Of a DNA stretch of 64,000 nucleotides, positions 9,191 through 17,641 are shown piece after piece. Each line of letters opens with the position of its first letter. The first letter of the stretch is position 1. The DNA comes from Bryobacteraceae bacterium. Its GTDB lineage: Bacteria > Acidobacteriota > Terriglobia > Bryobacterales > Bryobacteraceae. The position numbers and the translations under genes were made by a program. The stretch lies in assembly GCA_023384675.1 (NCBI GenBank), contig JAHDVK010000010.1, positions 155,806 to 219,805 of the forward strand. The letters are read 5' to 3'. Under the pieces are notes generated by a model that saw only the letters and a program-made list of their open reading frames with translations, made no database searches and was not told where the DNA came from.

Positions 9191-9235
9191 GGTGTTTTCA
9201 CCGCCGGGAAGGCCGTTTTTTGTGCGAAAACCACC
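9191..9235. promoter_or_regulatory. Candidate activator-binding repeats upstream of the sigma-54 promoter
   Basis: Two related sites lie 20-65 bp upstream of the -24 element. GGTGTTTTCACC (9191-9202) is a perfect inverted repeat. GTGCGAAAACCACC (9222-9235) reads on the other strand as GGTGGTTTTCGCAC, sharing GGTG, TTTTC and CAC with the first. Pairs of such dyads are how NtrC-family activators usually bind. The closeness to the promoter is unusual, since most enhancers lie 80-200 bp away, so the assignment is tentative. Confidence 0.4.
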
Positions 9236-9253
9236 ACCACTGGCTCAAAAGGA

Positions 9254-10630
9254 TCACCGCCCGGCGGGTTTCCGAAGGCCGAACTTCTCCATCCGGTAGA
9301 TCAGCGCCTTCCGGCTCAGGTCGAGGTATCTCGCGGCGTGCGTCTGGTTCCAGTTGCACTTTTCGAGCGCGCGCAGGATCAGGTCCTTTTCCACGGCTTC
9401 GACGGAAATCCCCTCCGGCGGCAGGTCGATCTGGAGCGCTTCAAGCGGCGGCCGCTGCTGCCGCAGCGCCCCGGGCAGGTCGGCGAGGGTAATCTCGTCG
9501 CCGCGCGCGAGCACCACCAGCCGTTCGACGATGTTCTCGAGTTCGCGCACGTTGCCCGGCCACCGGTAGTGCTGGAAATGCGGCGCCAGTTCGGCGGGCA
9601 GCCGGAGGTTCGGCCGTTTGTGCTTCTCGCGGGCCTGGGCGAAGAAGTGCTGCAGCAGTTCGGCGATGTCCTCGCGGCGTTCCCGCAGCGGCGGTAGATC
9701 CAGGGGAATCACCGCTAGGCGGTAGTAAAGGTCCTCGCGGAAGGCGCCGTCGTCGATCATGGCCTGCAGGTTCCGGTGCGTGGCGGCGATGATGCGCACA
9801 TCCACCCGCACCGGCGCTGTGGCGCCCACCTTTTCGATCTCGCCTTGCTGGATCAGCCGCAGGAGCTTCACCTGGAGTTCGGCCGGCATTTCTCCGATTT
9901 CGTCCAGGAACAGCGTGCCTGAATCCGCCAGTTCCACCTTGCCGGCCTTATGGGCGATCGCGCCGGTGAAGGAGCCTTTCACGTGCCCGAACAGCTCGGA
10001 TTCCAGCAGATCGCGCGGGATCGCGCCGCAGTTGATGGTGACGAACGGCCGGTCGCGGCGGGCTGAGTTGCAGTGGACGGCGCGCGCAAGCAACTCCTTA
10101 CCCGTCCCGGTTTCGCCCTGAATCAGCACCGTGGAATCGGAGCCGGCGGCGCGCGCGGCCAAGTCCAGCACCTCGAGCAGGGTCGGCGCGGAGCCGATAA
10201 TGGCCGAAAACCCGTATTTCCGGTCGATCGTGGCGCGCAGCGTCCGGACCTCGGCGACCAGGTCGCGATGCTCCAGGGCGCGGCTCAGCAGGATGGCGAG
10301 CTCGTCGTGGCTGATCGGCTTGGCGATGAAGTCGTAGGCGCCGGCCTTCATGGCCTCCACCGCGAGTTGAATCGTGCCGTAGGCCGTCATCAGGATCACC
10401 GCGACGCCCGGCGCCAGTACCCGCAGCCGCGCGAGCAGCTCGAGCCCGGAAAGCCCCGGCATGCGGACATCGCTGAGCACAAGGTCGGGCGGCTCGCGTT
10501 CGAGCAGTTCGAGCGCTGCCTCGGCGGAAGCGGCGGGGGAGACGGCATAGCCCAACTCCTCGAGTTCCATACGAAGCACGAGGCGAAGGCTTTCGTCGTC
10601 ATCCACGAGCAGGATGCGGCGGTGCGGCAT
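9254..10630 (-). CDS. NtrC-family sigma-54-dependent response regulator
   Basis: This 458-residue protein has three domains. The receiver (about 4-118) has the acidic pair D10-D11, phospho-acceptor D54 (VLSDVRMPG) and K104. The AAA+ domain (about 142-375) has Walker A GETGTGKE (172-179), the sigma-54 contact loop GSFTGA (219-224) and Walker B GTLFLDEIGEM (238-248). A C-terminal Fis-type helix-turn-helix follows (LEKCNWNQTHAARYLDLSRK). It activates sigma-54 RNA polymerase when phosphorylated. Its start lies within the 3' end of the kinase gene (32 bp overlap), so the two are translationally coupled. The usp gene 138 bp downstream carries a sigma-54 promoter and is the obvious candidate target. 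Confidence 0.95.
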   Translation of the reverse strand: MPHRRILLVDDDESLRLVLRMELEELGYAVSPAASAEAALELLEREPPDLVLSDVRMPGLSGLELLARLRVLAPGVAVILMTAYGTIQLAVEAMKAGAYDFIAKPISHDELAILLSRALEHRDLVAEVRTLRATIDRKYGFSAIIGSAPTLLEVLDLAARAAGSDSTVLIQGETGTGKELLARAVHCNSARRDRPFVTINCGAIPRDLLESELFGHVKGSFTGAIAHKAGKVELADSGTLFLDEIGEMPAELQVKLLRLIQQGEIEKVGATAPVRVDVRIIAATHRNLQAMIDDGAFREDLYYRLAVIPLDLPPLRERREDIAELLQHFFAQAREKHKRPNLRLPAELAPHFQHYRWPGNVRELENIVERLVVLARGDEITLADLPGALRQQRPPLEALQIDLPPEGISVEAVEKDLILRALEKCNWNQTHAARYLDLSRKALIYRMEKFGLRKPAGR

Positions 10631-11660
10631 GATCTCCTTTCGGGGTGAGCGGCAGGCGGATCGAGAAGGTCATGCCTTCGCCCTCGTTGCGGTGAGCGGC
10701 CAGCACGCCGCCGAGTTGCGTCACGATCTGATGGGCGACGGGCAGGCCGAGGCCGGTGCCGTTTTCCTTGGTCGTGAAGAAAGGATCAAAGAGGCGGCTG
10801 ATGTGTTCGGCGGGCACGCCGCAGCCCTCGTCCCGGACCAGGATCACCATGTGCCCGGATTCGGCGCGGGCGCTCAACAAAACCGAAGCGCCTTCCGGGC
10901 TCGCCTGAATCGCATTGATCGTGAGGTTCAGCAAAACCTGTTCAAGCTGTTCCCGATCCCCCATGAGGCGGGGCAGGCCGGGTTCAATCTCCACGTGGAA
11001 TCGAATGGGTTTGCGGTGAATGACGTGGCTGGCGAGTTCGCGGACGGTCTCGATCAGGGCGGGGGCGTCAACAGGCTCATGCCGGGGCGGACGCGGACGC
11101 GCGAAATCGAGGAAGCGGGTCAGCAGGCCGTTGAGGCGCTCGGATTCCTTGGCGATGATGCGGATACACTCCTGCTGGCGGCCGGGCGAGGCGGAGTTAC
11201 GTTCGAGGATGCCCGCCGCGCCGGAGATGGCGGCGAGCGGGTTGCGGATCTCGTGCGCGAGACCGGCCGAAAGCTGGCCAAGCGCCGACAGGCGTTCGGC
11301 GCGCTGCATGCCGTCGAAATTCTCCTGCAACTCGCGGTGCGCCACCGACAGCTGATCGAGAACCCGGGCGAAAGCGTCGCGCTGGCGGCGGTGGCGGTCG
11401 GCCAGGTAGCCCAGCCCCCCGCCCATCGCGAACAGGACGGGCAGATCGGCCACAGGCAAACCCCACGCGGCGACAACCGCGGCAGGCAGCCCGAGACGCC
11501 AGCCGCCGAGCAGGGCGGCGGCCGCCACGGGCAGGTAGAACAGGCGCTCGATCAGCGCGCGCAGTTCAGGCCGGTCCGCGGGAACGGCGGCCAACCCCAG
11601 CAGCAACCCGCCGCAAAGCGCGGCGAGGCCAGCCACAGTGATCCAAGTTTGCCGGTTCAC
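10599..11660 (-). CDS. Membrane sensor histidine kinase (NtrB-like partner of the sigma-54 regulator)
   Basis: This 353-residue protein starts at GTG 11658-11660, where the sequence VNRQTWITVAGL begins a run of about three or four hydrophobic segments (residues 5-85) and GGAG lies just upstream. Earlier in-frame codons fall inside rnk and read as low-complexity shadow. The HisKA domain holds H136 in LSAGLAHEIRNPLAAI. The HATPase has N-box NLTINAIQA, G1 DEGCGVP, F-box FDPFFTTKENG and G2 TGLGLPV. There is no separate periplasmic sensor or PAS domain, so the membrane helices probably sense the signal. It sits 53 bp downstream of rnk and overlaps the response regulator. Confidence 0.9.
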   Translation of the reverse strand: MNRQTWITVAGLAALCGGLLLGLAAVPADRPELRALIERLFYLPVAAAALLGGWRLGLPAAVVAAWGLPVADLPVLFAMGGGLGYLADRHRRQRDAFARVLDQLSVAHRELQENFDGMQRAERLSALGQLSAGLAHEIRNPLAAISGAAGILERNSASPGRQQECIRIIAKESERLNGLLTRFLDFARPRPPRHEPVDAPALIETVRELASHVIHRKPIRFHVEIEPGLPRLMGDREQLEQVLLNLTINAIQASPEGASVLLSARAESGHMVILVRDEGCGVPAEHISRLFDPFFTTKENGTGLGLPVAHQIVTQLGGVLAAHRNEGEGMTFSIRLPLTPKGDHAAPPHPARG

Positions 11661-11713
11661 TTCTCCAGGCCAGAGTATCGAGCCGCGCGGGCGGCGGCAA
11701 GCGTCGAGCCGCT

Positions 11714-12151
11714 TCAGGCGGCGCGCGCCGGCGGCTCCGGCGCGATGGGCGGACGCACGCTCAGCACCTTCAGCCGGCGCACCCCGCGCGGGACAGCCCA
11801 TTCGATCACCGCGCCCGCCCGGTAACCCAACAGCGCCGTGCCCACCGGCGCCACCACCGAAATCGCACCCGGAAACGCCCCCGCCTGATGCGGGTACACA
11901 AGGACGTAAGTCATCTCGGCGTCCGTATCGAGATCCAGCAGCCGCACGCGGGAATGCATGCGGATGACATCCCGCGGCAGGTCCTCCTGCTCGACGATCA
12001 TGGCGCGGTCGAGTTCTTCGCCGAGCCGGACCAGGTTCAACCGGTCGCGCGAGAACGGCGCGCGCTCGCCCTCCACCAGCGCCCAAAGCTTTTCGGCGTC
12101 GGCGGCCCCGACCAGAATCGTATCCTTTTTGACTGGAGTCTCTACGGGCAT
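11714..12151 (-). CDS. rnk: Rnk-like regulator (GreA/GreB C-terminal fold)
   Basis: This 145-residue protein starts at ATG 12149-12151, with GGAAGG 5 bp upstream. It has a short N-terminal helix region (DAEKLWALVEGE, then LNLVRLGEELDRAMIV) and a C-terminal GreA/GreB-type FKBP-like domain: VRLLDLDTDAEMTYVLVYP, ISVVAPVGTALLGYRAGAVI, and the closing PRGVRRLKVLSV. Rnk proteins bind RNA polymerase like Gre factors but lack the long coiled-coil needed for transcript cleavage. They were named as regulators of nucleoside diphosphate kinase. The gene heads the rnk-kinase-regulator unit, which suggests a role in the same stress response, but that link is inferred. Confidence 0.8.
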   Translation of the reverse strand: MPVETPVKKDTILVGAADAEKLWALVEGERAPFSRDRLNLVRLGEELDRAMIVEQEDLPRDVIRMHSRVRLLDLDTDAEMTYVLVYPHQAGAFPGAISVVAPVGTALLGYRAGAVIEWAVPRGVRRLKVLSVRPPIAPEPPARAA

Positions 12152-12401
12152 CACTGCCTTCCAGTGCAAGCCGATGACCAAATCCGGATTCCAGCGAAGC
12201 AAAGAGACCGGCTACCGGTCGCAACGCCTGCCCGCCGGCTCACACCAGACGTCAATGCGAAATACCTATTTATTTTCAATGGTATAAGCATCCACCGCCG
12301 GGATGTGTGAAAGAACCCCGGGATGAGCGTACCAAGCCAAGTGGACGCGCCTGCCATCTCACGGGTCTGTGAAGAAATCATCCGCTTCTCGCCGGTCGCC
12401 C

Positions 12402-12540
12402 GCGCCTACCCCCACCTGACGGTGGGGGCTCATAAGCACTTTTTTATCAATCGGTTAGGAGCCTCCACCGTCAGGTGGAGGTCGAAGCTGAGGCCGCCTG
12501 GCGCGTCGCATTCGATTCTCTCACTCTCCCGTCAGCCGGC
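12402..12540. repeat. Double-hairpin dispersed repeat, copy A
   Basis: Two palindromes face each other 33 bp apart. The first has stem CCCCCACC/GGTGGGGG with loop TGAC (12409-12428). The second has stem CCTCCACC/GGTGGAGG with loop GTCA (12462-12481). The two cores are reverse complements of one another. A second copy at 63137-63275 matches without gaps over about 130 bp: 32 identical bases at the first hairpin (12406-12437), 29 at the second (12462-12490), and weaker similarity for 45 bp further. This is the architecture of paired REP elements (REPIN/BIME). It lies in the 540-bp gap between rnk and a small membrane protein; the rest of that gap shows only an AT-rich patch near 12250-12290, probably the rnk promoter. 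Confidence 0.75.
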
Positions 12541-12693
12541 AGGCAACTGCCAAGATCGGAGTTCTTCACACCCCCTCGCAACACTGGCTCGAAAGGTCCA
12601 CAACTGCCCGAAAAAAGGCAACTCGGGGCGGGAAATCGGCCCAAATCGGAACTGGTACGCCGCGTGCATGCCAGAACAGTACAGGATGCGCCC

Positions 12694-12843
12694 ATGAACC
12701 CAATACCAAATCAGGAAGACGCAAGGCTTCGCGACTATCAGATCGAATGCGCGCGCACCAACCGCATGCTCTGCGCCGCTTCCGTGGTCCTTCTGGCGGT
12801 GGCTGCCATGGGTGCGCACATGGCCTGGCTGCTGCTTTCCTGA
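12694..12843 (+). CDS. Small single-pass membrane protein
   Basis: A 49-residue frame with a polar N-terminus (about 24 residues, including EDARLRDYQIECARTNR) and one hydrophobic helix (MLCAASVVLLAVAAMGAHMA) near the C-terminus. AGGA sits about 7 bp before ATG 12694. It ends 45 bp before the next gene, which also encodes a membrane protein. I recognise no family. The clean amphipathic-then-hydrophobic layout and the ribosome-binding site favour a real gene, but at this length it could be chance. Confidence 0.45.
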   Translation: MNPIPNQEDARLRDYQIECARTNRMLCAASVVLLAVAAMGAHMAWLLLS

Positions 12844-12888
12844 TCCACATTCGCCCGCCAACGGGCTATGATGGGGCCGAGGAACTGA

Positions 12889-13695
12889 ATGTCAACGCCG
12901 CCGGCGCCACTCAACGACGAACTCGCCGATCGCCCGTTCTCCTTCTATCCGCCCATCCTCGGCGTGGAGCACAACGAGTGGCGATTGCGCGAAGCGACCT
13001 GGTCCGAACTCGTCGTCGAGAACACGAAGACCTTACTGGAAGTAGCCATCCCGCGCAAGCTCGTCGGTTCGCTCGGCCAGGTGGATGAACCGGTGATGAT
13101 CGTCGGCCTCACCCGCGAACTCGAATACCGCACCGGCAGCGTGTGGCCGACGGAGCGCAAGGTACGCGCGATGCCCGCTCCGCCGCTGCGCCCGGTGCTG
13201 CGGATGCCCGGCGAAATCCGGGCGGAGGACGCAGGCCCGCGCGGCCTCCAAGCCATCATGGGCCGGGGTGAGTCCGGCACGGAAGGCCAGATCACCAAGC
13301 TCATCGGCATCGCTTTTGGCTCAATCATCATTGTAGGTTTGCTGCTGTGGGCTCTGGTCCGCTTCACGCCCGAGGCCCGCCCCACCTATGTCGGCAAGGA
13401 CCAGACGTATCTCGAACTCACCCGCGAAGACGACTATCACTCCATCGTGCGCCGTCTCGGCGCGCCGGCCGAAGACCGCTGGCGGGAGGACGCCGGCGAA
13501 CTGCAGTTCCGCGCAATGGGCTACCCGGAACGCGGCTACATCGTGATTCTGATGGGCCCGGACCGTGACTCGGCGCGCTACATCGGCGCCGTCGCCCCAT
13601 CGCGGGACGGCCGCAAGTGGACACCCGCCCACGGAGTGGAAAGTGCCCGCGGCGCGGGCACCCTGGGCCTGCTTCGCAACCTGAAGCCGTTCTGA
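12889..13695 (+). CDS. Hypothetical single-pass membrane protein
   Basis: This 268-residue protein starts at ATG 12889 with GAGGAA 5 bp upstream. Residues 1-135 are soluble and polar (RPFSFYPPILGVEHNEWRLR), one membrane helix spans about 137-160 (ITKLIGIAFGSIIIVGLLLW), and a compact domain follows, beginning YVGKDQTYLELTREDDYHSI and containing repeated E-R/D-R segments. With an internal helix it could be a type II membrane protein with the C-terminal domain outside. I do not recognise the family. It is convergent with the next membrane gene. Confidence 0.65.
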   Translation: MSTPPAPLNDELADRPFSFYPPILGVEHNEWRLREATWSELVVENTKTLLEVAIPRKLVGSLGQVDEPVMIVGLTRELEYRTGSVWPTERKVRAMPAPPLRPVLRMPGEIRAEDAGPRGLQAIMGRGESGTEGQITKLIGIAFGSIIIVGLLLWALVRFTPEARPTYVGKDQTYLELTREDDYHSIVRRLGAPAEDRWREDAGELQFRAMGYPERGYIVILMGPDRDSARYIGAVAPSRDGRKWTPAHGVESARGAGTLGLLRNLKPF

Positions 13696-13713
13696 CCCCG
13701 GAGCGGCGCGGCC

Positions 13714-14001
13714 CTACCAGCCCCGGTGCGCGATCCAGGCCAGGTAGACCACCGCCAGCAGCGCCAATCCCAGCCGCGACTTCGCCCACCCGAAAACCCC
13801 CGCCAGCGCGCCCGCGGCCAGCGGCATCAGGTGGACCGTGCTCCAGTCCCACAGCATTCCCCGGCCGATGCTCACCCCCGCAAGCGCGGCGGCCGCGGCG
13901 AAGCCCCAGAGGCGCACGCGCGCGGGTCCGGTCACGGCCAGCATCGCGCCGAACAACCCGCCCGCCGCCATCAGCTCCATCAACTTCAAAAGGAACGCCA
14001 C
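13714..14001 (-). CDS. Small integral membrane protein
   Basis: A 95-residue protein that is almost entirely hydrophobic, with about three or four membrane segments broken by short basic loops (TGPARVRLW, WAKSRLG). It starts at GTG 14001; an in-frame ATG at 13980 would remove seven residues. It is divergent from the peptidase gene (46 bp) and 18 bp from the convergent hypothetical gene. No family is recognised. The even spacing of hydrophobic segments supports a genuine membrane protein. Confidence 0.5.
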   Translation of the reverse strand: MAFLLKLMELMAAGGLFGAMLAVTGPARVRLWGFAAAAALAGVSIGRGMLWDWSTVHLMPLAAGALAGVFGWAKSRLGLALLAVVYLAWIAHRGW

Positions 14002-14047
14002 ACTGAAGCGGATTCGCGCCGCGCCCGCTTCGATGCATCATGGAGAA

Positions 14048-15391
14048 ATGATCCGCTCCGCCATCGTCGCACCGCTGCTGCTGGCAGCCCTTCTGCCCGC
14101 CGCCGAACCGCCATACCGGCTTCCGCCGCTGCGCGAGATCGCCAGCACCCAGCAGGAGTGGCTGAAACTGCGCCTGGAGCGCGTGCTGCCCCCGCTGATG
14201 CGCAAGCACGGCGTGGCGATGTGGCTGGTGATCTGCCGCGAGCATAACGAAGATCCCGTGTTCTATTCGCTCGTGCCGCCCACTACGTTCGCCGCCCGGC
14301 GGCGCACCATCTACATCTTCCACGACCGGGGGGCGCAGCAGGGCCTCGAACGCCTGGCGCTCGGCGGAGGCTCGCAGGGGGGCCTCTATCAGGTCTATCG
14401 CGACCCGGCCGACCCGGCGCGCGAGATCCCCGATGACGCGCAGTGGGCCACCCTGCGCAAGATCATTGAGCAGCGCAAGCCCGCCTCCATCGGCATCAAC
14501 GTCTCCCACGTTAGCGCCTTCGCCGATGGCCTCTCGGCCAGCGAGCACGAGCGCCTTTCTGACGCGCTGGGTCCCGAATGGATGAGCCGCGTGGTGCGAG
14601 CAGGCGCCCTTCCCATCGAATATCTCTCCGTCCGCCTGCCCGAAATGGACGAAACCTACCGCAATCTGATGCGCGTGGCGCACTGGCTCATCGGCCGCGC
14701 GTTTTCAAACGAAGTGATTTCGCCGGGCAAGACCACGAATCAGGATGTGATCTGGTGGCTGCGCCAGCAGGCCCACGAACACGGCTACGGCACCTGGTTC
14801 CAGCCCTCGGTTCGGGTGCAAAAGGCGCGCGAGGCGGCCAATACCAGCCCGCTGGCCGAAGGCGGGCCGGTGGTGATCGAGCGCGGCGACGTGCTCCATC
14901 TCGACTTCGGCCTGAGCGCCTTCGGCATGAAGACGGATACCCAGCACATGGGCTATGTCCTGCGACCCGGCGAAACGGAGCCACCCGCCGGTATCCAGGC
15001 GGCACTTGCACAGGCGCAGCGCCTGCAGGACCTGGTCATCGAGAACCTGCGCCCGGGCCGCACCGGCAACGAGGTGCTCGCCGCCACGCTCGCCGCCATG
15101 CGCCGCGCCGATATCAATGGCACTCTCTATTCCCATCCCATCGGCGACCACGGCCACGGCGCGGGTCCGCTCATCGGCCTCTGGGACCGCCAGGAAGGCG
15201 TGCCCGGCAAGGGCGATCTGTCCATCCTGCCCCAAACCTGGTTCTCCATCGAACTGGGCGTGCGCGCGCCGATCCCCGAGTGGAACGGCCGCGAGCTTTT
15301 TGTGGGAATGGAAGAAGAGGCGAAAATCGACGCCGAAGGACGCATCCGCTGGACCCTGCCGCGGCAGGAACGGTATCACCTGGTGAAGTGA
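14048..15391 (+). CDS. Exported M24-family metallopeptidase (Xaa-Pro aminopeptidase-like)
   Basis: This 447-residue protein has a signal peptide (MIRSAIVAPLLLAALLPAAE), which supports ATG 14048 over the in-frame ATG 14033. The N-terminal half is a creatinase-like domain (about 25-210). The C-terminal half is the pita-bread catalytic domain, with metal ligands in VLHLDFGLSAFGMKTDTQHM (two Asp), GDHGHGAGPLIG (His), SIELGVRAPIPEWNG (Glu) and a final Glu in the MEEEAKID segment. M24 enzymes remove residues next to proline from peptides. Export suggests peptide scavenging in the periplasm. Confidence 0.85.
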   Translation: MIRSAIVAPLLLAALLPAAEPPYRLPPLREIASTQQEWLKLRLERVLPPLMRKHGVAMWLVICREHNEDPVFYSLVPPTTFAARRRTIYIFHDRGAQQGLERLALGGGSQGGLYQVYRDPADPAREIPDDAQWATLRKIIEQRKPASIGINVSHVSAFADGLSASEHERLSDALGPEWMSRVVRAGALPIEYLSVRLPEMDETYRNLMRVAHWLIGRAFSNEVISPGKTTNQDVIWWLRQQAHEHGYGTWFQPSVRVQKAREAANTSPLAEGGPVVIERGDVLHLDFGLSAFGMKTDTQHMGYVLRPGETEPPAGIQAALAQAQRLQDLVIENLRPGRTGNEVLAATLAAMRRADINGTLYSHPIGDHGHGAGPLIGLWDRQEGVPGKGDLSILPQTWFSIELGVRAPIPEWNGRELFVGMEEEAKIDAEGRIRWTLPRQERYHLVK

Positions 15392-15395
15392 AGCC

Positions 15396-15689
15396 TCAGG
15401 CCACCGCCGCGCGGACATACGACGGCGCGGCAACCTTGGTCTCACGGTGTGGAGGCTTCGCCGCCACGCCCTGCCTCTCCACCACGATCTGCACAAAGAC
15501 ATCCACCATCCGCAGGCATTGCGGCTCTGGATACATAGCGTTGAAGAACTGGCGGACTTTCGGGCGCGGCAACCCCGCCGAGATCTGCGCCAACTGCTGG
15601 GCAGTGCCTTGGACGCAATCAAAACATGTGAGCCCCACCTCACGGCATGCGTCCAGCTGACAGTTGGCTCGCGGTCTTCCTGCTGGCAT
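15396..15689 (-). CDS. Hypothetical cysteine-containing small protein
   Basis: A 97-residue frame begins MPAGRPRANC, with GGAGGAG about 10 bp upstream of the ATG. It contains a C-F-D-C pair (about residues 22-25) and other cysteines, then VFVQIVVERQGVAAKP. It ends 5 bp from the convergent peptidase stop. No family is recognised. The strong ribosome-binding site and ordinary codon choice favour a real gene. The base composition just upstream (15690-15930) is lower in GC than the neighbours and holds repeated GTAC tetramers. Confidence 0.4.
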   Translation of the reverse strand: MPAGRPRANCQLDACREVGLTCFDCVQGTAQQLAQISAGLPRPKVRQFFNAMYPEPQCLRMVDVFVQIVVERQGVAAKPPHRETKVAAPSYVRAAVA

Positions 15690-15975
15690 TCTCTTTGTAC
15701 TCCTCCGAAGCGGGACGTTCTTCCTGAAGTTGCAGATGGGCTTGGCTCAGGTGTTCCAAGCATGTCAAAAGTAAGGCGTTCTTCCTAGTCCCGCCTGTGG
15801 GTGGGTTGTAGAACTCCTTTGGGGGTACTGTAGCCTCAGAAAAGTAGTACCCTTAGTACTTCCAAGACAGCCGACCCGCAAGCCGATTTTCCCGCCGACC
15901 GGAGGCCTCCCCACCGCTGCCGCTATACTGGCATTGGCCGCACCCGCAATCCAGCAGAGAAGGGAGATCACCATC

Positions 15976-16836
15976 ATGATGGACCGCCGCCGCTTTCTTG
16001 CCCTCAGCGCCGCCGCCGCACCTCTGTTGCGCGGCGCCACTTTCGACAAGCCGCTTGGCATCAATTTGTACACCGTGCGGGACGTGCTCGCTCATCAGCC
16101 CGCGAAGACCTACCAGGCCTTGGCGGGCCTCGGCATCGAGCGCCTCGAGGTGCGCGAGAGCCATCTGCGCGGCCACGCCGAATTCATCCGCCGGGCTGGT
16201 CTGCAACCGGTCCATATGTTTGTGGACTCGGGTGTGATCACCGGCGACTGGTCACGGGCGGCAAAAAGCGATTCGCCGCGGCCCACGTTGGCCGGGCTGG
16301 CGCCGCTGGCGAAACAGTTTGGGATCCGAAGGCTGGGGCTGAGCTATCTGATGCCCGGCGAAAGGCCCACCGCCGTGGCCCGCATCAACGAGGCCGTCGA
16401 ACAATTGGAATCGCTGGGGCTGGGCTTCTACTATCACAACCACGCTTGGGAGTTCGAGGGCGCGGCGGGCGACACCTTCATGGACCGGCTCCTGCGGGAG
16501 AGCCATCCAAAGCTTCGCCTGGAACTGGATCTGTTCTGGGCGACGGTCGGCGGGGAGGACGTTGTCCGGATGCTGGGCCAGTGGAAAGGGCGCGTGGCAT
16601 CGCTGCACGTAAAGGATGTGGCCGCCGATGCGCCCCGCCAGAAATCAGAGTCCAACATTCCACGCGCCGCGTTCAAGGAAGTGGGCGCGGGCATCCTCGA
16701 GTGGCCACGGGTGTTGAAGGCCGCGGCGGACGCGGGCGTGGAGGAGTATCTCATCGAACAGGACTTCACGCCCGGAGACCCGATCGACAGCGTGCGGCAG
16801 AGTGTGGAGTTTCTCCGCAAGACCAGCGTTGGCTAG
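15976..16836 (+). CDS. Exported sugar phosphate isomerase/epimerase-like TIM-barrel protein
   Basis: This 286-residue protein starts at ATG 15976 with GGGAG about 10 bp upstream and opens with DRRRFLALSAAAAPLLRGA, a Tat-like leader. The rest is a xylose-isomerase-like TIM barrel: LGINLYTVRD, GIERLEVRE, the ligand strand GFYYHNHAWEFE (His-Asn-His), RLELDLFWATVGG (Glu/Asp metal ligands), RVASLHVKDV, and a final VEEYLIEQDFTP. Proteins of this type isomerise or epimerise sugars, often as inositol or 3-keto-sugar enzymes in this lineage. Export of such an enzyme fits the many exported sugar enzymes in the window. Substrate unknown. Confidence 0.8.
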   Translation: MMDRRRFLALSAAAAPLLRGATFDKPLGINLYTVRDVLAHQPAKTYQALAGLGIERLEVRESHLRGHAEFIRRAGLQPVHMFVDSGVITGDWSRAAKSDSPRPTLAGLAPLAKQFGIRRLGLSYLMPGERPTAVARINEAVEQLESLGLGFYYHNHAWEFEGAAGDTFMDRLLRESHPKLRLELDLFWATVGGEDVVRMLGQWKGRVASLHVKDVAADAPRQKSESNIPRAAFKEVGAGILEWPRVLKAAADAGVEEYLIEQDFTPGDPIDSVRQSVEFLRKTSVG

Positions 16837-16892
16837 CGCGCCCGCGCGATTGCGCAATGGCCGCGCAACGGGGATTTGATCGCCGCCTCAGC

Positions 16893-17582
16893 TCAGGCGA
16901 GGGCGGCGAGGATCGCTTCGTGGACGCCGTCGGGATTGGCGGTTCCGTCCACGCGCCGGTAGTTCCGCGCCCGGTAATGGTTGATGAGCGGGGCGGTGGT
17001 TTTTTCGTACGCAGTGAGCCGGTTCCGGACGGTGTCCTCGCAGTCGTCGGCGCGCTGCGCGAGAATGGCCCCGCACTGATCGCACGCACCCTCTGACTTG
17101 GGCGGTTGCGAAAGCAGATTAAAAAGCTGGCCGCACTGCGAACAGAAGCGGCGCATGCAGGTGCGGGCGATCAACTGCTCGGAGGGGACGTCGATATGGA
17201 CCACCGCCGGCTGCGGCAACCCCCGGCCGGCCAGCAGTTTCTCCAGAAAGTTCGCCTGTTCGATAGACCGCGGATACCCGTCCAGAAGGAAACCGCCCGC
17301 ACAGTCCTCCTGCTCGATCCTCGAGGCGACGATCTGATTCACCAGATCGTCCGAGAGCAGTCCCCCGGTGATTGTGACCCCGGCGGCGATCTTGCCCAAT
17401 TGCGTGCCGGCTTTGATCTCCGCCCGGATCATTTCGCCGGTGGATATCGCCGGGATGTTGAGCCGCGTAGCGAGCCTCTCGGCTTGTGTACCCTTGCCGC
17501 AGCCCGGCGGGCCGATCAGCAGCAAGACGGGCATTGGGGCGGTGTGCTTTTCCATCGGGACGGGAGTTGCAGGCGCAGTCAT
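16893..17582 (-). CDS. adk: Adenylate kinase with zinc-type lid
   Basis: This 229-residue protein has the P-loop GPPGCGKGTQ (about 24-33), the AMP-binding region ISTGEMIRAEI, GGFLLDGYPRSIEQA (the conserved DG(F/Y)PR motif) and a long-form lid. The lid holds four cysteines as C-S-Q-C and C-D-Q-C, the pattern that binds zinc in Gram-positive and some other adenylate kinases. It interconverts ATP, AMP and ADP in the cytoplasm. The N-terminus is extended by about 15 residues before the first strand, and an internal Met at residue 17 is an alternative start. Confidence 0.93.
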   Translation of the reverse strand: MTAPATPVPMEKHTAPMPVLLLIGPPGCGKGTQAERLATRLNIPAISTGEMIRAEIKAGTQLGKIAAGVTITGGLLSDDLVNQIVASRIEQEDCAGGFLLDGYPRSIEQANFLEKLLAGRGLPQPAVVHIDVPSEQLIARTCMRRFCSQCGQLFNLLSQPPKSEGACDQCGAILAQRADDCEDTVRNRLTAYEKTTAPLINHYRARNYRRVDGTANPDGVHEAILAALA

Positions 17583-17641
17583 GGGATACCTTCATCCAGC
17601 AGTTTATCGACGCGGCGGCAAACAAGTCAAACAGATCTGAT

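Noticed and set aside
12158..12180. TTGG-N-TTGCA-like sigma-54 site just before rnk
   Set aside because: GG-10-GC spacing is right but other bases fit poorly, and the transcript start would fall past the ribosome-binding site.
11661..12224. Extended N-terminus for the histidine kinase
   Set aside because: The extra 188 codons overlap rnk in another frame and read as low-complexity glycine/arginine; the membrane region starts at GTG 11660.
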